From positions 1-35,122 of the forward strand of contig JAQSYP010000013.1 of the NCBI GenBank assembly GCA_029256085.1: a stretch of DNA of 35,122 bases, read 5' to 3'. Numbering within the stretch: the first letter of the stretch is position 1; the number at the start of each line of letters is the position of its first letter. The position numbers were made by a program, and so were the translations under genes. The notes beneath the pieces are model-generated. The model saw only the letters and a list, made by a program, of their open reading frames with translations. It was not told the origin of the DNA and did no database searches. This DNA is from Caryophanales bacterium. Lineage in GTDB: Bacteria > Bacillota > Bacilli > CAJFEE01. Positions 1-7,932 of the stretch are shown here, in pieces.

Positions 1-29
1 CTGAGCCAGGATCAAACTCTCCATAAAAA
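1..29 (-). rRNA. 16S rRNA, 5' end only (partial)
   Basis: Read on the minus strand, the window edge holds the universal 16S start with GAGAGTTTGATCCTGGCTCAG-type sequence, which is the 8F primer region. Only the first ~29 bases are inside the window; the exact mature 5' end is estimated. It is preceded by a tRNA cluster and a boxA-like leader, so it is probably co-transcribed with the tRNAs. Confidence 0.95.
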
Positions 30-90
30 GTTTGTAGCTCATTATTTTAAAACATAAATTGACGCTTGGTTTTGTTGGTTGTTCAGTTTT

Positions 91-99
91 CAAAGAGCA
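91..99 (-). promoter_or_regulatory. boxA-like antitermination site in rRNA leader
   Basis: On the minus strand the bases read TGCTCTTTG followed by AAAACTGAAC. This is the conserved boxA-like leader seen ahead of Bacillus 16S genes, where the NusB/NusE complex loads. It lies between tRNA-Gly and the 16S start. Confidence 0.7.
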
Positions 100-113
100 A
101 AAAAATTAATTAA

Positions 114-187
114 TGGAGCGGGTGATGGGAATCGAACCCACGACCAGAGCTTGGAAGGCTCTCATTTTACCATTAAACTACACCCGC
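114..187 (-). tRNA. tRNA-Gly (TCC)
   Basis: Full cloverleaf on the minus strand. Acceptor GCGGGTG pairs with the 3' end, the T arm contains GGTTCGATTCC, the anticodon loop is CTTCCAA (anticodon TCC), and CCA is encoded. Last tRNA before the 16S gene. Confidence 0.96.
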
Positions 188-208
188 ATAATATAAGTTT
201 TATAAAAA

Positions 209-285
209 TGGTCGGGAAGACAGGATTTGAACCTGCGACCCCCTGGTCCCAAACCAGGTGCTCTACCAAGCTGAGCCACTTCCCG
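209..285 (-). tRNA. tRNA-Pro (TGG)
   Basis: Minus-strand cloverleaf with acceptor CGGGAAG, anticodon loop TTTGGGA (anticodon TGG), T arm with GGTTCAAATCC and encoded CCA. Confidence 0.96.
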
Positions 286-294
286 ATTATAAAA

Positions 295-371
295 TGGCGC
301 GCCCGACAGGAGTCGAACCCATAACCTTTTGATCCGTAGTCAAACGCTCTATCCAATTGAGCTACGGGCGC
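295..371 (-). tRNA. tRNA-Arg (ACG)
   Basis: Minus-strand cloverleaf with acceptor GCGCCCG, anticodon loop CTACGGA (anticodon ACG, the A expected to be edited to inosine), T arm GGTTCGACTCC and encoded CCA. Confidence 0.96.
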
Positions 372-383
372 GTGCTAAATAAT

Positions 384-469
<86 letters not shown>

Positions 470-483
470 TCGTAACTAAAAAA

Positions 484-559
484 TGGTGAGCCATGAAGGA
501 TTCGAACCTTCGACCCTCTGATTAAAAGTCAGATGCTCTACCGACTGAGCTAATGGCTC
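484..559 (-). tRNA. tRNA-Lys (TTT)
   Basis: Acceptor GAGCCAT pairs with ATGGCTC; anticodon loop CTTTTAA (anticodon TTT); T arm GGTTCGAATCC; encoded CCA. Confidence 0.96.
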
Positions 560-670
560 ATGACATTAACATCTATCCAATAATCTAAAAGTCTGGGCTT
601 CCTTCGCAAAACGCTTGGCAAAACTTATAGCTAAATCGTGATGTTATTTGTAATGATTTATAAAAGCAAA

Positions 671-745
671 TGGCTGGGCTACAAGGGATCGAACCTTGGA
701 ATGACGGAATCAAAATCCGTTGCCTTACCGCTTGGCTATAGCCCA
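671..745 (-). tRNA. tRNA-Gln (TTG)
   Basis: Acceptor TGGGCTA, anticodon loop TTTTGAT (anticodon TTG), T arm GGTTCGATCCC, encoded CCA. The ~110-base spacer before tRNA-Lys is longer than the others in the cluster. Confidence 0.96.
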
Positions 746-794
746 AGATGTAAATTTAAAAATGAATTATAACCAAAATACTTACAAAAGTTAA

Positions 795-870
795 TGGCGG
801 TCCCGACCGGGATCGAACCGGCGATCTCCTGCGTGACAGGCAGGCATGTTAACCGCTACACCACGGGACC
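795..870 (-). tRNA. tRNA-Asp (GTC)
   Basis: Acceptor GGTCCCG, anticodon loop CTGTCAC (anticodon GTC), T arm GGTTCGATCCC, encoded CCA. Confidence 0.96.
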
Positions 871-890
871 AGAAAGTAAAAATATTAAAA

Positions 891-965
891 TGGTGACCCC
901 TACGGGATTCGAACCCGTGTTACCGCCGTGAAAGGGCGGTGTCTTAACCGCTTGACCAAGGGGCC
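891..965 (-). tRNA. tRNA-Glu (TTC)
   Basis: Acceptor GGCCCCT, anticodon loop CTTTCAC (anticodon TTC), T arm GGTTCGAATCC, encoded CCA. Confidence 0.96.
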
Positions 966-984
966 GGCTTTTAAATTAAGAAAC

Positions 985-1075
985 TGGCGGAGAATGAGGG
1001 ATTCGAACCCTCGCGGCGCATACACACCCTAACGGTTTAGCAAACCGTCCCCTTCGGCCTCTTGGGTAATTCTCC
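985..1075 (-). tRNA. tRNA-Ser (GCT)
   Basis: Class II tRNA with long variable arm. Acceptor GGAGAAT, anticodon loop TTGCTAA (anticodon GCT), T arm GGTTCGAATCC, encoded CCA. First tRNA of the cluster, about 30 bases downstream of a good promoter. Confidence 0.96.
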
Positions 1076-1105
1076 GTAAACTACTTTTAAAAGAGAACAT
1101 TTCAC

Positions 1106-1135
1106 ATTGTACAATAAATTATATACTACTGTCAA
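1106..1135 (-). promoter_or_regulatory. promoter of the tRNA-16S transcript
   Basis: On the minus strand TTGACA (1135-1130) and TACAAT (1111-1106) are separated by 18 bases, close to the sigma-A consensus. Start of transcription would fall near 1099, just ahead of tRNA-Ser. No strong terminator is visible between the tRNAs and the 16S start. Confidence 0.75.
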
Positions 1136-1205
1136 TATGCAGTTAAAATAGTTTTATAGGTAACTTCTTTAAATCAACAACCGGAATTATATTATATTAC
1201 CCTTC

Positions 1206-1673
1206 TCATTTAATTTCAACTGTTTCTACAAATTTCAAAATTCCATAGCATACTCCACATCTATATTTTTGAGTATTAATTTTACGCTTTCTACTATATA
1301 ATCTCTCACACTCTGTACAAACATACTTTTGAATTTTTCTATTTCGAAAACTAGTTTTCTTTAATGGTTTACAAAATCTAGGACCTTCCACTTTTTTTAA
1401 TAGCTGTTTAAAATTCTCATCGCTATGCCTGTATCCTTTTCCCTGTTGATGGAGATGATAATGACAGAGCTCATGTTTAATAATTGAGATAATTTCATCA
1501 ATACCATAATCAACATACTGCTTTGGGTTAATTTCAATATTGCCACTTGCAAGCAAATATCTTCCACCAGTAGTTCTTAATCTATTATTGAAGTAAGCAG
1601 TGTGTTTAAATTCCAAATTAAAATATTTTACAGAAATCATTTTAACTAATTCTTGTAAATCTTGATTGTCCAT
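1206..1673 (-). CDS. SprT-like zinc metallopeptidase-fold protein (YdcK)
   Basis: A 155-residue SprT-family protein of unknown substrate. The HELCHYH motif near the middle matches the HExxH zinc site of the zincin fold. The C-terminal quarter holds two CxxC pairs (CTEC and CGVC), a zinc ribbon typical of the family. I place the start at the ATG of MDNQDLQ (1673), because AAGGAG lies 7 bases upstream; a longer reading from 1712 has no such site. The gene lies between cmpA and the tRNA cluster, the same neighbourhood as ydcK in B. subtilis. Its coding strand is opposite to cmpA. The eukaryotic relative Spartan cuts DNA-protein crosslinks, but bacterial SprT-like function is not established. Confidence 0.88.
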   Translation of the reverse strand: MDNQDLQELVKMISVKYFNLEFKHTAYFNNRLRTTGGRYLLASGNIEINPKQYVDYGIDEIISIIKHELCHYHLHQQGKGYRHSDENFKQLLKKVEGPRFCKPLKKTSFRNRKIQKYVCTECERLYSRKRKINTQKYRCGVCYGILKFVETVEIK

Positions 1674-1754
1674 AACCCATCTCCTTAAGAACCCTTGTAT
1701 ACATAATTGCATAACTTATTATAACAACTAGAAGCAAAATTGGGGGAATGTACT

Positions 1755-1907
1755 ATGCCTAATTGGTTAAAAAATCAAATTCAAAAAGCTTTTCTAGAAA
1801 AAAACCGCTATCAGATTAAGATTCTGAATCAGTGTTGGTTCTTTTATTTAAAGAGAATTATGAAGCGATCCTTAAAAGATTCAGAGCAGTCATCATCCGC
1901 ATTATAG
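1755..1907 (+). CDS. cmpA: CmpA, cortex morphogenetic protein (small)
   Basis: A 50-residue protein starting MPNWLKNQIQKAFLEKNRYQ, too short for most gene callers. The first ~33 residues match the spore protein CmpA of B. subtilis, including the WLK, QKAF and LNQCWFFY blocks. CmpA takes part in a quality-control step of spore envelope assembly: with the ClpXP protease it removes SpoIVA in cells that build the envelope wrongly and delays cortex synthesis. The B. subtilis protein is 37 residues; this one runs on for about 16 more with a basic, then Ser-rich tail. A GGGG-rich ribosome site precedes the ATG by 8 bases. The gene sits between tex and the sprT-like gene, as in B. subtilis, and shares a bidirectional terminator with tex. 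It implies a spore-forming host. Confidence 0.9.
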   Translation: MPNWLKNQIQKAFLEKNRYQIKILNQCWFFYLKRIMKRSLKDSEQSSSAL

Positions 1908-1921
1908 ATCGATAATTTTAT

Positions 1922-1960
1922 ATAAAAAACAAAAGTTCACCGCAGTGAACTTTTGTTTTG
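1922..1960. terminator. bidirectional terminator between cmpA and tex
   Basis: A perfect 15-bp stem (1926-1940 with 1945-1959) around a CGCA loop, flanked by A and T runs on both sides. It can end cmpA from the left and tex from the right. Confidence 0.9.
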
Positions 1961-1964
1961 TTAA

Positions 1965-4136
1965 TTAATTTGATTGTACCATCGTAAGTGCTATTCTTTG
2001 TCTTACTAAATCTACTTCTTCTACCCACACCTTAACTATTTGACCTACTGATACAATATCCATAGGGTGTTTAATAAATTTATTGCTCAACTTCGATTTG
2101 TGTACCATTCCGTCTTGCTTTACTCCAATATCGATAAAGACACCGAAATCAACAACATTCCTTACCGTCCCTTCAAGCTCCATACCCTTTTTAAGATCCT
2201 CCATTTTAAGAACGTCTTGCCTTAATAGAGGTGCTTGAAGCTCTTCACGTGGATCTCGTCCTGGTTTTTCCAATGCCTCTATAATATCCTGTAACGTCAA
2301 TATTCCAATTCCAGTTTTCTTTGACGCCTCTTCAAGATCAATCTTAGAAAGAACCTGTTTCACTTCTTCTTTACCGAGATCCTCGTGAGTAAAACCGTAT
2401 GATTTTAATAGTTTCTTAACCTCTGAATAGTTTTCTGGGTGTATAGGTGTTGAATCTAACTTATTTCCACCATCAATTATTCTAAGGAAACCAATACATT
2501 GTTCATACGTTTTTGCACCCAAACGAGGAACAGACTTCAACTCATCCCTACTAACAAATCTGCCTTTTTCATCTCTAAGTTTTACGATGTTTTTAGCAAC
2601 AGACTTCGATAGACCTGACACATATTGCAACAAAGATATAGAAGCTGTGTTTACATTAACACCTACTTTATTAACAACAGTTTCAACAGTAAATTGTAAT
2701 GACTCCTGTAATCTTTTTTGAGATACATCATGCTGATACTGACCTACGCCTACTGATTTAGGGTCTATTTTAACTAATTCCGCCAATGGATCTTGTAATC
2801 TTCGCGCTATAGATATCGCACTTCTTTCTTCAACTTGTAAGTCTGGAAACTCTTCTCTCGCAAGCTCAGATGCCGAATAAACACTTGCGCCAGCCTCATT
2901 GACTATTATGTACGCTAGTCCACCGCCATGTTCTTTAACAACCTCAGAAATTAGTTGTTCAGATTCACGAGACGCCGTACCATTGCCTATAGCAATTAAT
3001 TCAATCTTATATTTATTTAGATATGAAATAATTTTTGACTTTGCTTCATCCCATTTCCCTTGAGGTTTATGTGGATAAACAACATCAATTTTAATCATTT
3101 TACCAGTATCATCTACTATACCTAACTTACATCCAGTTCTATAAGCAGGATCCAAGCCTAACACCATCTTACCTTTTAAAGGAGGTTGTAATAGTAGATT
3201 TTTTAAATTCTCTGCAAATATATGTATTGCCTGTTCTTCCCCTTTTTCAGTTAGATCTTTACGAACTTCTCTCTCAATTGCCGGTTGAATGTACTTTTTA
3301 TAAGCTTCTTCAATTGCGTCTCTTACTTCTTTGACTACTTCAGCTTGTCCTTCTTTTAAATAAATTCTTGAAATATAAGATAGAACCTCATCAGATGCTA
3401 CATTTATACTAATTTTTAAAACTTCTTCATCTTCGCCACGGTTCATAGCGAGTATTCGATGAGCTGCGACTTTACTTAATGGTTCTTGGTATTCGTAATA
3501 CATTGTAAAGACGCCTTTTTCATCAGATTTCTCATCTTTAACTGAAGATTCAATTTCACCTTTTCTCCATGTAAGATTTCTAATCCAATCACGTACTTTT
3601 GCGTCATCGGAAATAATTTCTGATATTATATCTTTAGCTCCAGCTATCACATCTTCTACAACTAACAATTCATGATCTTCATTTAAAAATGTGCTTGCAT
3701 ACTCAGTTAACTTTGGTGTTTTTCCAAAATTGAGCATCCACAACGCAAGTGGTTCAAGACCTTTTTCCCTTGCGATCGTTGCTTTTGTTCTTCTTTTTTC
3801 TTTATATGGTCGATAAAGATCTTCAACTTCCTGAAGCTTAGTAGATTTCAATATTTGATTTTGTAATTCTTCAGTTAATTTTCCTTTTTCCTCAATTAAT
3901 CTTAAAACCTCATCTTTACGGTTTTCTAAGTTAGTTAAGTACTGATAACGTTCTAATACGTCTTTGATTTGAACTTCGTCTAATCCACCAGTTTTTTCTT
4001 TACGGTATCTTGCAATGAACGGGATTGTGCATCCGTCTTCAGAAAGTTCAATAACACTTTTAATTTGCTCTTTTCTAAACTTAAAATCAGATTGAATTAC
4101 TGCCAGAATATCAATTCTCTTTAGATTACTCTCCAT
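1965..4136 (-). CDS. tex: Tex-family RNA-binding protein (YdcI)
   Basis: A 723-residue Tex (YhgF/YdcI) protein, the usual length. In order: an N-terminal helical Tex domain, a YqgF/RNase H-like domain around LGLDPAYRTGCKLGIVDDTG (~330-430), helix-hairpin-helix repeats (SVGVGQYQHDVSQ region ~470 and GLSKSVAKNIVKLRDEKGRF ~515), and a C-terminal S1 RNA-binding domain (~650-720, GMELEGTVRNVVDFGVFIDIG). Tex proteins bind nucleic acid and are linked to transcription and toxin or competence expression; the precise task in Bacillus is not settled. The ATG is preceded by AAAGGGGA. In B. subtilis the rsbRST-UVW-sigB genes lie between ndoA and this gene, but here they are absent. Confidence 0.93.
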   Translation of the reverse strand: MESNLKRIDILAVIQSDFKFRKEQIKSVIELSEDGCTIPFIARYRKEKTGGLDEVQIKDVLERYQYLTNLENRKDEVLRLIEEKGKLTEELQNQILKSTKLQEVEDLYRPYKEKRRTKATIAREKGLEPLALWMLNFGKTPKLTEYASTFLNEDHELLVVEDVIAGAKDIISEIISDDAKVRDWIRNLTWRKGEIESSVKDEKSDEKGVFTMYYEYQEPLSKVAAHRILAMNRGEDEEVLKISINVASDEVLSYISRIYLKEGQAEVVKEVRDAIEEAYKKYIQPAIEREVRKDLTEKGEEQAIHIFAENLKNLLLQPPLKGKMVLGLDPAYRTGCKLGIVDDTGKMIKIDVVYPHKPQGKWDEAKSKIISYLNKYKIELIAIGNGTASRESEQLISEVVKEHGGGLAYIIVNEAGASVYSASELAREEFPDLQVEERSAISIARRLQDPLAELVKIDPKSVGVGQYQHDVSQKRLQESLQFTVETVVNKVGVNVNTASISLLQYVSGLSKSVAKNIVKLRDEKGRFVSRDELKSVPRLGAKTYEQCIGFLRIIDGGNKLDSTPIHPENYSEVKKLLKSYGFTHEDLGKEEVKQVLSKIDLEEASKKTGIGILTLQDIIEALEKPGRDPREELQAPLLRQDVLKMEDLKKGMELEGTVRNVVDFGVFIDIGVKQDGMVHKSKLSNKFIKHPMDIVSVGQIVKVWVEEVDLVRQRIALTMVQSN

Positions 4137-4159
4137 TTAAATCCCCTTTCGAATACTCA

Positions 4160-4188
4160 AATATAAAATAAACTTGGCATTGCCAAGT
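4160..4188 (-). terminator. terminator of the ndoAI-ndoA transcript
   Basis: On the minus strand ACTTGGC-AAT-GCCAAGT forms a 7-bp stem (4188-4172) followed by TTATTTTATATTT. It lies just before tex and beyond the repeat element that follows ndoA. Confidence 0.6.
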
Positions 4189-4216
4189 CCTTTAAAAAGG
4201 AAAAATTAATTTATTA

Positions 4217-4347
4217 CACGAAGCAGAAAACTGCAAGACTCCAACGGGAACAGCACGAGCCGAAAATCCATTTTTGCAAGTTTTTAAAAAAACTTGCAAA
4301 AATTAGTTGAGGCCGTGCCCGCGGAAAGCGAGCAGTTTCTGCGAGTG
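4217..4347. repeat. dispersed-repeat-like palindromic element overlapping the end of ndoA
   Basis: The 131-bp stretch has related inverted ends: CACGAAGCAGAAAACTGC at 4217-4234 against GCAGTTTCTGCGAGTG at 4332-4347. GC-richer arms (CGGGAACAGCACGAGCC and GGCCGTGCCCGCGGAAAGCG) flank a perfect 15-bp AT-rich hairpin (4271-4285 with 4288-4302). The sequence style (CCGCGGAAAGCGAGC) resembles intergenic repeats seen in many copies in Bacillaceae genomes. Its right end codes for the last 14 residues of NdoA. Copy number cannot be judged from one window. Confidence 0.65.
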
Positions 4348-4668
4348 TAAAGCTTCATCGACCCGCTCCATCATTTCAGTATCTAAATTAGTAATTTTAT
4401 CTGTTAATCTTTGTTTGTCAATCGTCCTCAATTGCTCTAACAAGATAACAGAATCCCTATCGAAACCGTAGCGTTTTGCATTTATTTCTACGTGCGTTGG
4501 TAATTTTGCTTTCTGAATTTGAGCAGTAATTGCTGCGACGATTACAGTTGGACTAAAGCGATTCCCTATATCATTTTGAATTATCAAAACAGGGCGAACG
4601 CCTCCTTGCTCAGAACCAACTACGGGTGATAAGTCAGCAAAATAAACATCGCCTCTCTTTATCACCAA
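4303..4668 (-). CDS. ndoA: NdoA (EndoA), MazF-family mRNA endonuclease toxin
   Basis: A 121-residue MazF/PemK toxin nearly identical to B. subtilis EndoA over residues 1-107 ([41 protein letters not shown]). The B. subtilis enzyme cleaves mRNA at UACAU. The start is TTG with a GGGGGG ribosome site 8 bases upstream; TTG also begins the B. subtilis gene. The antitoxin gene ends 5 bases upstream, giving the usual antitoxin-toxin operon. The tail is odd: after DEAL (residue 107) the usual ~9-residue ending is replaced by 14 residues, [14 protein letters not shown], encoded by the right end of the repeat at 4217-4347. The catalytic core is untouched, so activity is probably retained. Confidence 0.93.
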   Translation of the reverse strand: MVIKRGDVYFADLSPVVGSEQGGVRPVLIIQNDIGNRFSPTVIVAAITAQIQKAKLPTHVEINAKRYGFDRDSVILLEQLRTIDKQRLTDKITNLDTEMMERVDEALHSQKLLAFRGHGLN

Positions 4669-4673
4669 TATAA

Positions 4674-4958
4674 TTACCCCCCACTTACTAAACGTTCTAC
4701 TGTGCGACTAGCTTCTGTCTCTGCATGGAAAGCTTCTGAGGCGATATTCAAGTTAATTTTAGCCATTTCTATATAACCTTTTCGAATTGAATCCTTCATT
4801 TGACGAACACGTTTTTCCTTCAGGTAACACTTCACAGCAGAATAAATAAACTCACTTTGATCTACTTTTTCTTTTTCTAGTAATGCAGTAAGTTCACTAA
4901 CAAATTTCTCTGGCAATGCTACAACAATTTCAGTTGTTGCGTTTGATGACTTTTGCAC
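4674..4958 (-). CDS. ndoAI: NdoAI (EndoAI), antitoxin of NdoA
   Basis: A 94-residue ribbon-helix-helix antitoxin. The N-terminal part ([20 protein letters not shown]) is the DNA-binding and dimer module. The C-terminal part ([20 protein letters not shown], ending TVERLVSGG) is the toxin-binding arm and closely matches B. subtilis EndoAI. I choose GTG at 4958 (MQKSSN) because GGAGG lies 8 bases upstream; a longer reading to 5075 runs through the promoter. It is co-transcribed with ndoA, and the pair lies downstream of alr as in B. subtilis. Confidence 0.92.
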   Translation of the reverse strand: MQKSSNATTEIVVALPEKFVSELTALLEKEKVDQSEFIYSAVKCYLKEKRVRQMKDSIRKGYIEMAKINLNIASEAFHAETEASRTVERLVSGG

Positions 4959-5014
4959 ACTATACACCTCCACTACTACAAAAAAACATAATTCGTTACA
5001 ATCGTCCAATACTA

Positions 5015-5043
5015 ATAATACCATTGTTATCCATAAGATGCAA
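5015..5043 (-). promoter_or_regulatory. promoter of ndoAI-ndoA
   Basis: On the minus strand TTGCAT (5043-5038) and TATTAT (5020-5015) are 17 bases apart, placed between alr and ndoAI. It would give the toxin-antitoxin pair its own transcript. Confidence 0.6.
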
Positions 5044-5093
5044 AGCAGTTCAATGGTTTGTAATAGTTTTACCAAAATTTACAAATTATTAAC

Positions 5094-6263
5094 CTACTTC
5101 TCTAAAAGATGATTTTCCACTTTAATTATACTCTTATTTTCAAAAAAAATTCGTGGAACTCTTGAAGAAATCATACAAGTTACTTCATAGTTTATCGTAC
5201 CTAGAAATAAGGCAATATCATCTGCTGTTATTTCTATATCTTCTTGCTTACCGATAAGTGTAACTTTAGATCCAGTTTCAACTTCATACGGTAAGCGGAT
5301 CATGATTTGATCCATACACACTCTTCCTATAATTTCACATTTATTACCGTCTACTAATACATAATGACCTTGCAGTGATCTTCTCCAACCGTCGGCATAA
5401 CCTATTGGAACAGTAGCAATCCATTCTTCCCTTGTAGACTTATAAGTTGCACCATAGCTTATTGAATCCCCCACTCCAACTTTCTTAACAGATGAGATTG
5501 TACTATGGAGCGACATAACTCTTCTAAGTTCAAATGGAATCTCTTCAATAATTTCCACTGATGGAGCAAGCCCATACATTGCAATACCAATTCTACAGAT
5601 ATTATAAATATCATCAGGGAATCTAATCGATCCAGCTGAATTGCTACTATGAATGTATCGAACATCTATATTATTATTTTTCAACTCACTTAAATAAAGT
5701 TTAAATAGTTCTTTTTGTTTTTGATATAGATTTTGATCTAACTCATCAGCAGTTGCAAAATGCGTAAAAACTCCTTCTAAAACTATATTAGGATTCTCCT
5801 GTAGAACCTGAATTAATTGATTTAGTTCTACAACACTCTTTAACCCTAATCTATTCATGCCAGTATCAATTTTCACGTGAACTTTTACTCTATTATCTAG
5901 TCTTTCTGATTCCAATTTTTTTATCCATGTTAAATCTACTGCTGTAACACTAATATCCATGTTAGCTGCGATATTTGCATATGACGGATCTACATAGCCC
6001 ATTACTAGAATTGGACAAGATATACCATTTAACCGTAAATTTACTGCTTCATCTAATAAAGCTACCCCTAACATAGTTGCACCAGCATCTAGTGAAGCCC
6101 GAGCTACTTCTATAGCTCCATGTCCATAGGCCTCAGCTTTAACGATTGCCATTATTTCTTTATTAGCTCCAATTATTTGCGAAATGCTTTGTATGTTGTA
6201 TTTTATATTATCTAAGTTGATTTCCGCATAAGTATTTCGGTAATGTGGTGTTAATTTATCCAC
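5094..6263 (-). CDS. alr: Alanine racemase
   Basis: A 389-residue PLP enzyme that interconverts L- and D-alanine for peptidoglycan. The PLP lysine lies in the N-terminal barrel motif AIVKAEAYGHGA; the second catalytic base, a tyrosine, is in DSISYGATY in the C-terminal beta domain. Both domains are complete. I prefer GTG at 6263 (MDKLTPHYRNTY): TGAGGAA lies 9 bases upstream, while the GTG at 6272 is only one base from it. It sits between ydcC and ndoAI, as in B. subtilis. With the ligase at 10535-11725 it supplies D-Ala-D-Ala for the cell wall. Confidence 0.95.
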   Translation of the reverse strand: MDKLTPHYRNTYAEINLDNIKYNIQSISQIIGANKEIMAIVKAEAYGHGAIEVARASLDAGATMLGVALLDEAVNLRLNGISCPILVMGYVDPSYANIAANMDISVTAVDLTWIKKLESERLDNRVKVHVKIDTGMNRLGLKSVVELNQLIQVLQENPNIVLEGVFTHFATADELDQNLYQKQKELFKLYLSELKNNNIDVRYIHSSNSAGSIRFPDDIYNICRIGIAMYGLAPSVEIIEEIPFELRRVMSLHSTISSVKKVGVGDSISYGATYKSTREEWIATVPIGYADGWRRSLQGHYVLVDGNKCEIIGRVCMDQIMIRLPYEVETGSKVTLIGKQEDIEITADDIALFLGTINYEVTCMISSRVPRIFFENKSIIKVENHLLEK

Positions 6264-6335
6264 ACAAAACACTTCCTCAAGTTTATATTTAAAAATAATA
6301 GTAGCAGTAATAAGAAATTATTTCTACAAGTAAAA

Positions 6336-6363
6336 TAAAAAATCCCCCTCGAGTTTGAGGGGG
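6336..6363 (-). terminator. terminator after ydcC
   Basis: On the minus strand CCCCCTC pairs with GAGGGGG (6363-6357 and 6350-6344), followed by ATTTTTTATTTT. Confidence 0.88.
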
Positions 6364-6369
6364 AGAATA

Positions 6370-7371
6370 TTATTTCATCGCTTGACCTTGAACGCTACGA
6401 GCGACGTTTACCATCTCACTAGCTGATAATTCATCAGAAGCTAGTGTGTAGTCTACTCCTTCATGTGTCCAAGTTAACATGTTACCATTTAAGATACCTA
6501 CAGCAAAACCTAAATCTACAGGCTCACCACTCATTGTCATTGTAGTCGATGCCTCACGTACGACTGCTTTTTCCTCAACTAAAGTGAAATTCTTTTCTCC
6601 ACCGTAAGTAAGAACTACTCGTTCTCCGTCCTCAGAGCTAACTTGCTTCTCCTCGATAAGATCCATTCCATTTACTAATGGATACTTTATAGAGAATGGA
6701 GTTTCGTTCTTTACTACTTCAGAAGGTTTAATCTTTGCACTCGTCATATTTTTCTTTGTATCAAATGCATTCTTATCGAATTTCGCATCAAATTTCATTT
6801 CATCAAATACTACAGAAACTAATACTTTACCTTCAGCATCTTTAATCTTTACGCTTTCTGGAGCTAATGTACGTTTATTAAAAGAAATCACTTGGCTTGG
6901 AAGTGAATCATTATTGTTATAGTTAGTTTTCGTTTCAAATACATATGATTTATCTAACTTTTTGAATTTAGCATTTTTATCTTTTGTAATATCTTTTACT
7001 AAAGATTCAAATAAATATACTTGTGAGCTATTCATAGGCCAATCACTTTGGAAGCGATAGCTCTTGTTAAGTGCAGGAGTTAACACAAAAACACCTTCAT
7101 TGTTTCTTAAGATCATTTGACTTTGATTTTTCTTAGAATTGGATAATGCAACTCTGTAATAAGTCGGCTTATTGTACCATACTTCAACGTTGTACTTTTG
7201 TGCTGTCGTCCCAGCCTTAAGAGTCATCGTTGCGTTAACCTTATAACCAGACATATCTTTCACTTTCTCATCTAATGCACCGATAACATCTTCCTTGCTT
7301 TTCTCGCCACATGCTGCAAGCGTTAGTACTAGAAACATACTGACGATTGTAAGCAATAGTTTTTTCTTCAT
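6370..7371 (-). CDS. YdcC-type outer-surface lipoprotein
   Basis: A 333-residue lipoprotein with a clear signal: MKKKLLLTIVSMFLVLTLAAC, lipobox LAAC with the lipidated cysteine at residue 21. The rest (VEVWYNKPTYYRVALSN, SVVFDEMKFDAKFDKNAFD) resembles the LolA-like, beta-rich fold of the MucB/YdcC group. YdcC is a sporulation-linked lipoprotein in B. subtilis; its molecular function is unknown. AAAGGGGAT precedes the ATG. It is located between acpS and alr, as in B. subtilis, and ends at its own terminator. Confidence 0.85.
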   Translation of the reverse strand: MKKKLLLTIVSMFLVLTLAACGEKSKEDVIGALDEKVKDMSGYKVNATMTLKAGTTAQKYNVEVWYNKPTYYRVALSNSKKNQSQMILRNNEGVFVLTPALNKSYRFQSDWPMNSSQVYLFESLVKDITKDKNAKFKKLDKSYVFETKTNYNNNDSLPSQVISFNKRTLAPESVKIKDAEGKVLVSVVFDEMKFDAKFDKNAFDTKKNMTSAKIKPSEVVKNETPFSIKYPLVNGMDLIEEKQVSSEDGERVVLTYGGEKNFTLVEEKAVVREASTTMTMSGEPVDLGFAVGILNGNMLTWTHEGVDYTLASDELSASEMVNVARSVQGQAMK

Positions 7372-7481
7372 TTACTCATCCCCTTTGTCCAATGCTTGAT
7401 ACACGTGAAGAGAAAAATCTAACCAGAATTTCTCCCCAACTGCAATACATTTATATGAGACAAAGTGTCCGAATATGCAGA

Positions 7482-7856
7482 CTAGCTTGACAAGCTTTCT
7501 AAAATAACTTGACCTACGACAAATTTATTACAATGTGAAATTGATATATGTATTTTTACAGAGTCATCTAAAATTTTTTTATTTAAAACTTCTATAAACG
7601 GTTTACCGTTTTCTTCATTTAAGACTTGAATATCCATAAAACTAAATTGGCTACCTATCCCTGTTCCAAGTGCTTTTGAAAAAGCTTCTTTGGCAGCAAA
7701 TCTCCCTGCCAAATACTCTAGTTTTCTCTTGGCAGATAAATTACCATAGTTAATTAGTTCCCCGCTAGTTAATATTCTATTTAAAAATTTATCTTCGTTC
7801 ACATGCGGAAAAAGCCTTTCTATCTCGATAATATCAATGCCCGTACCAATGATCAT
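7482..7856 (-). CDS. acpS: Holo-[acyl-carrier-protein] synthase
   Basis: A 124-residue AcpS, which moves 4'-phosphopantetheine from CoA to acyl carrier protein in fatty-acid synthesis. The Mg-binding Asp is in MIIGTGIDIIEIERL, and the second signature RFAAKEAFSKALGTG is intact. The start at 7856 has GAAGGAGAG upstream; the longer reading from 7910 overlaps the divergent rhomboid gene region and is not supported. Confidence 0.95.
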   Translation of the reverse strand: MIIGTGIDIIEIERLFPHVNEDKFLNRILTSGELINYGNLSAKRKLEYLAGRFAAKEAFSKALGTGIGSQFSFMDIQVLNEENGKPFIEVLNKKILDDSVKIHISISHCNKFVVGQVILESLSS

Positions 7857-7932
7857 AATTAAAACTCTCCTTCTACTTGTACACAACTTCTCATACAATA
7901 TTAAGAACATGTCTAATGGAGGAACTCAAAGA

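Noticed and set aside
79-356. Open frames over the tRNA-Gly/Pro/Arg genes on both strands
   Set aside because: They run across cloverleaf tRNA genes and carry no protein-like features.
4270-4303. The 15-bp AT-rich hairpin after ndoA as a terminator
   Set aside because: On the ndoA strand it is not followed by a T run; the stem at 4172-4188 fits a terminator better. The hairpin belongs to the repeat element.
4674-5075. Longer form of NdoAI starting at 5075
   Set aside because: The extra residues cover the predicted promoter and are unlike the family; GTG 4958 has the ribosome site.
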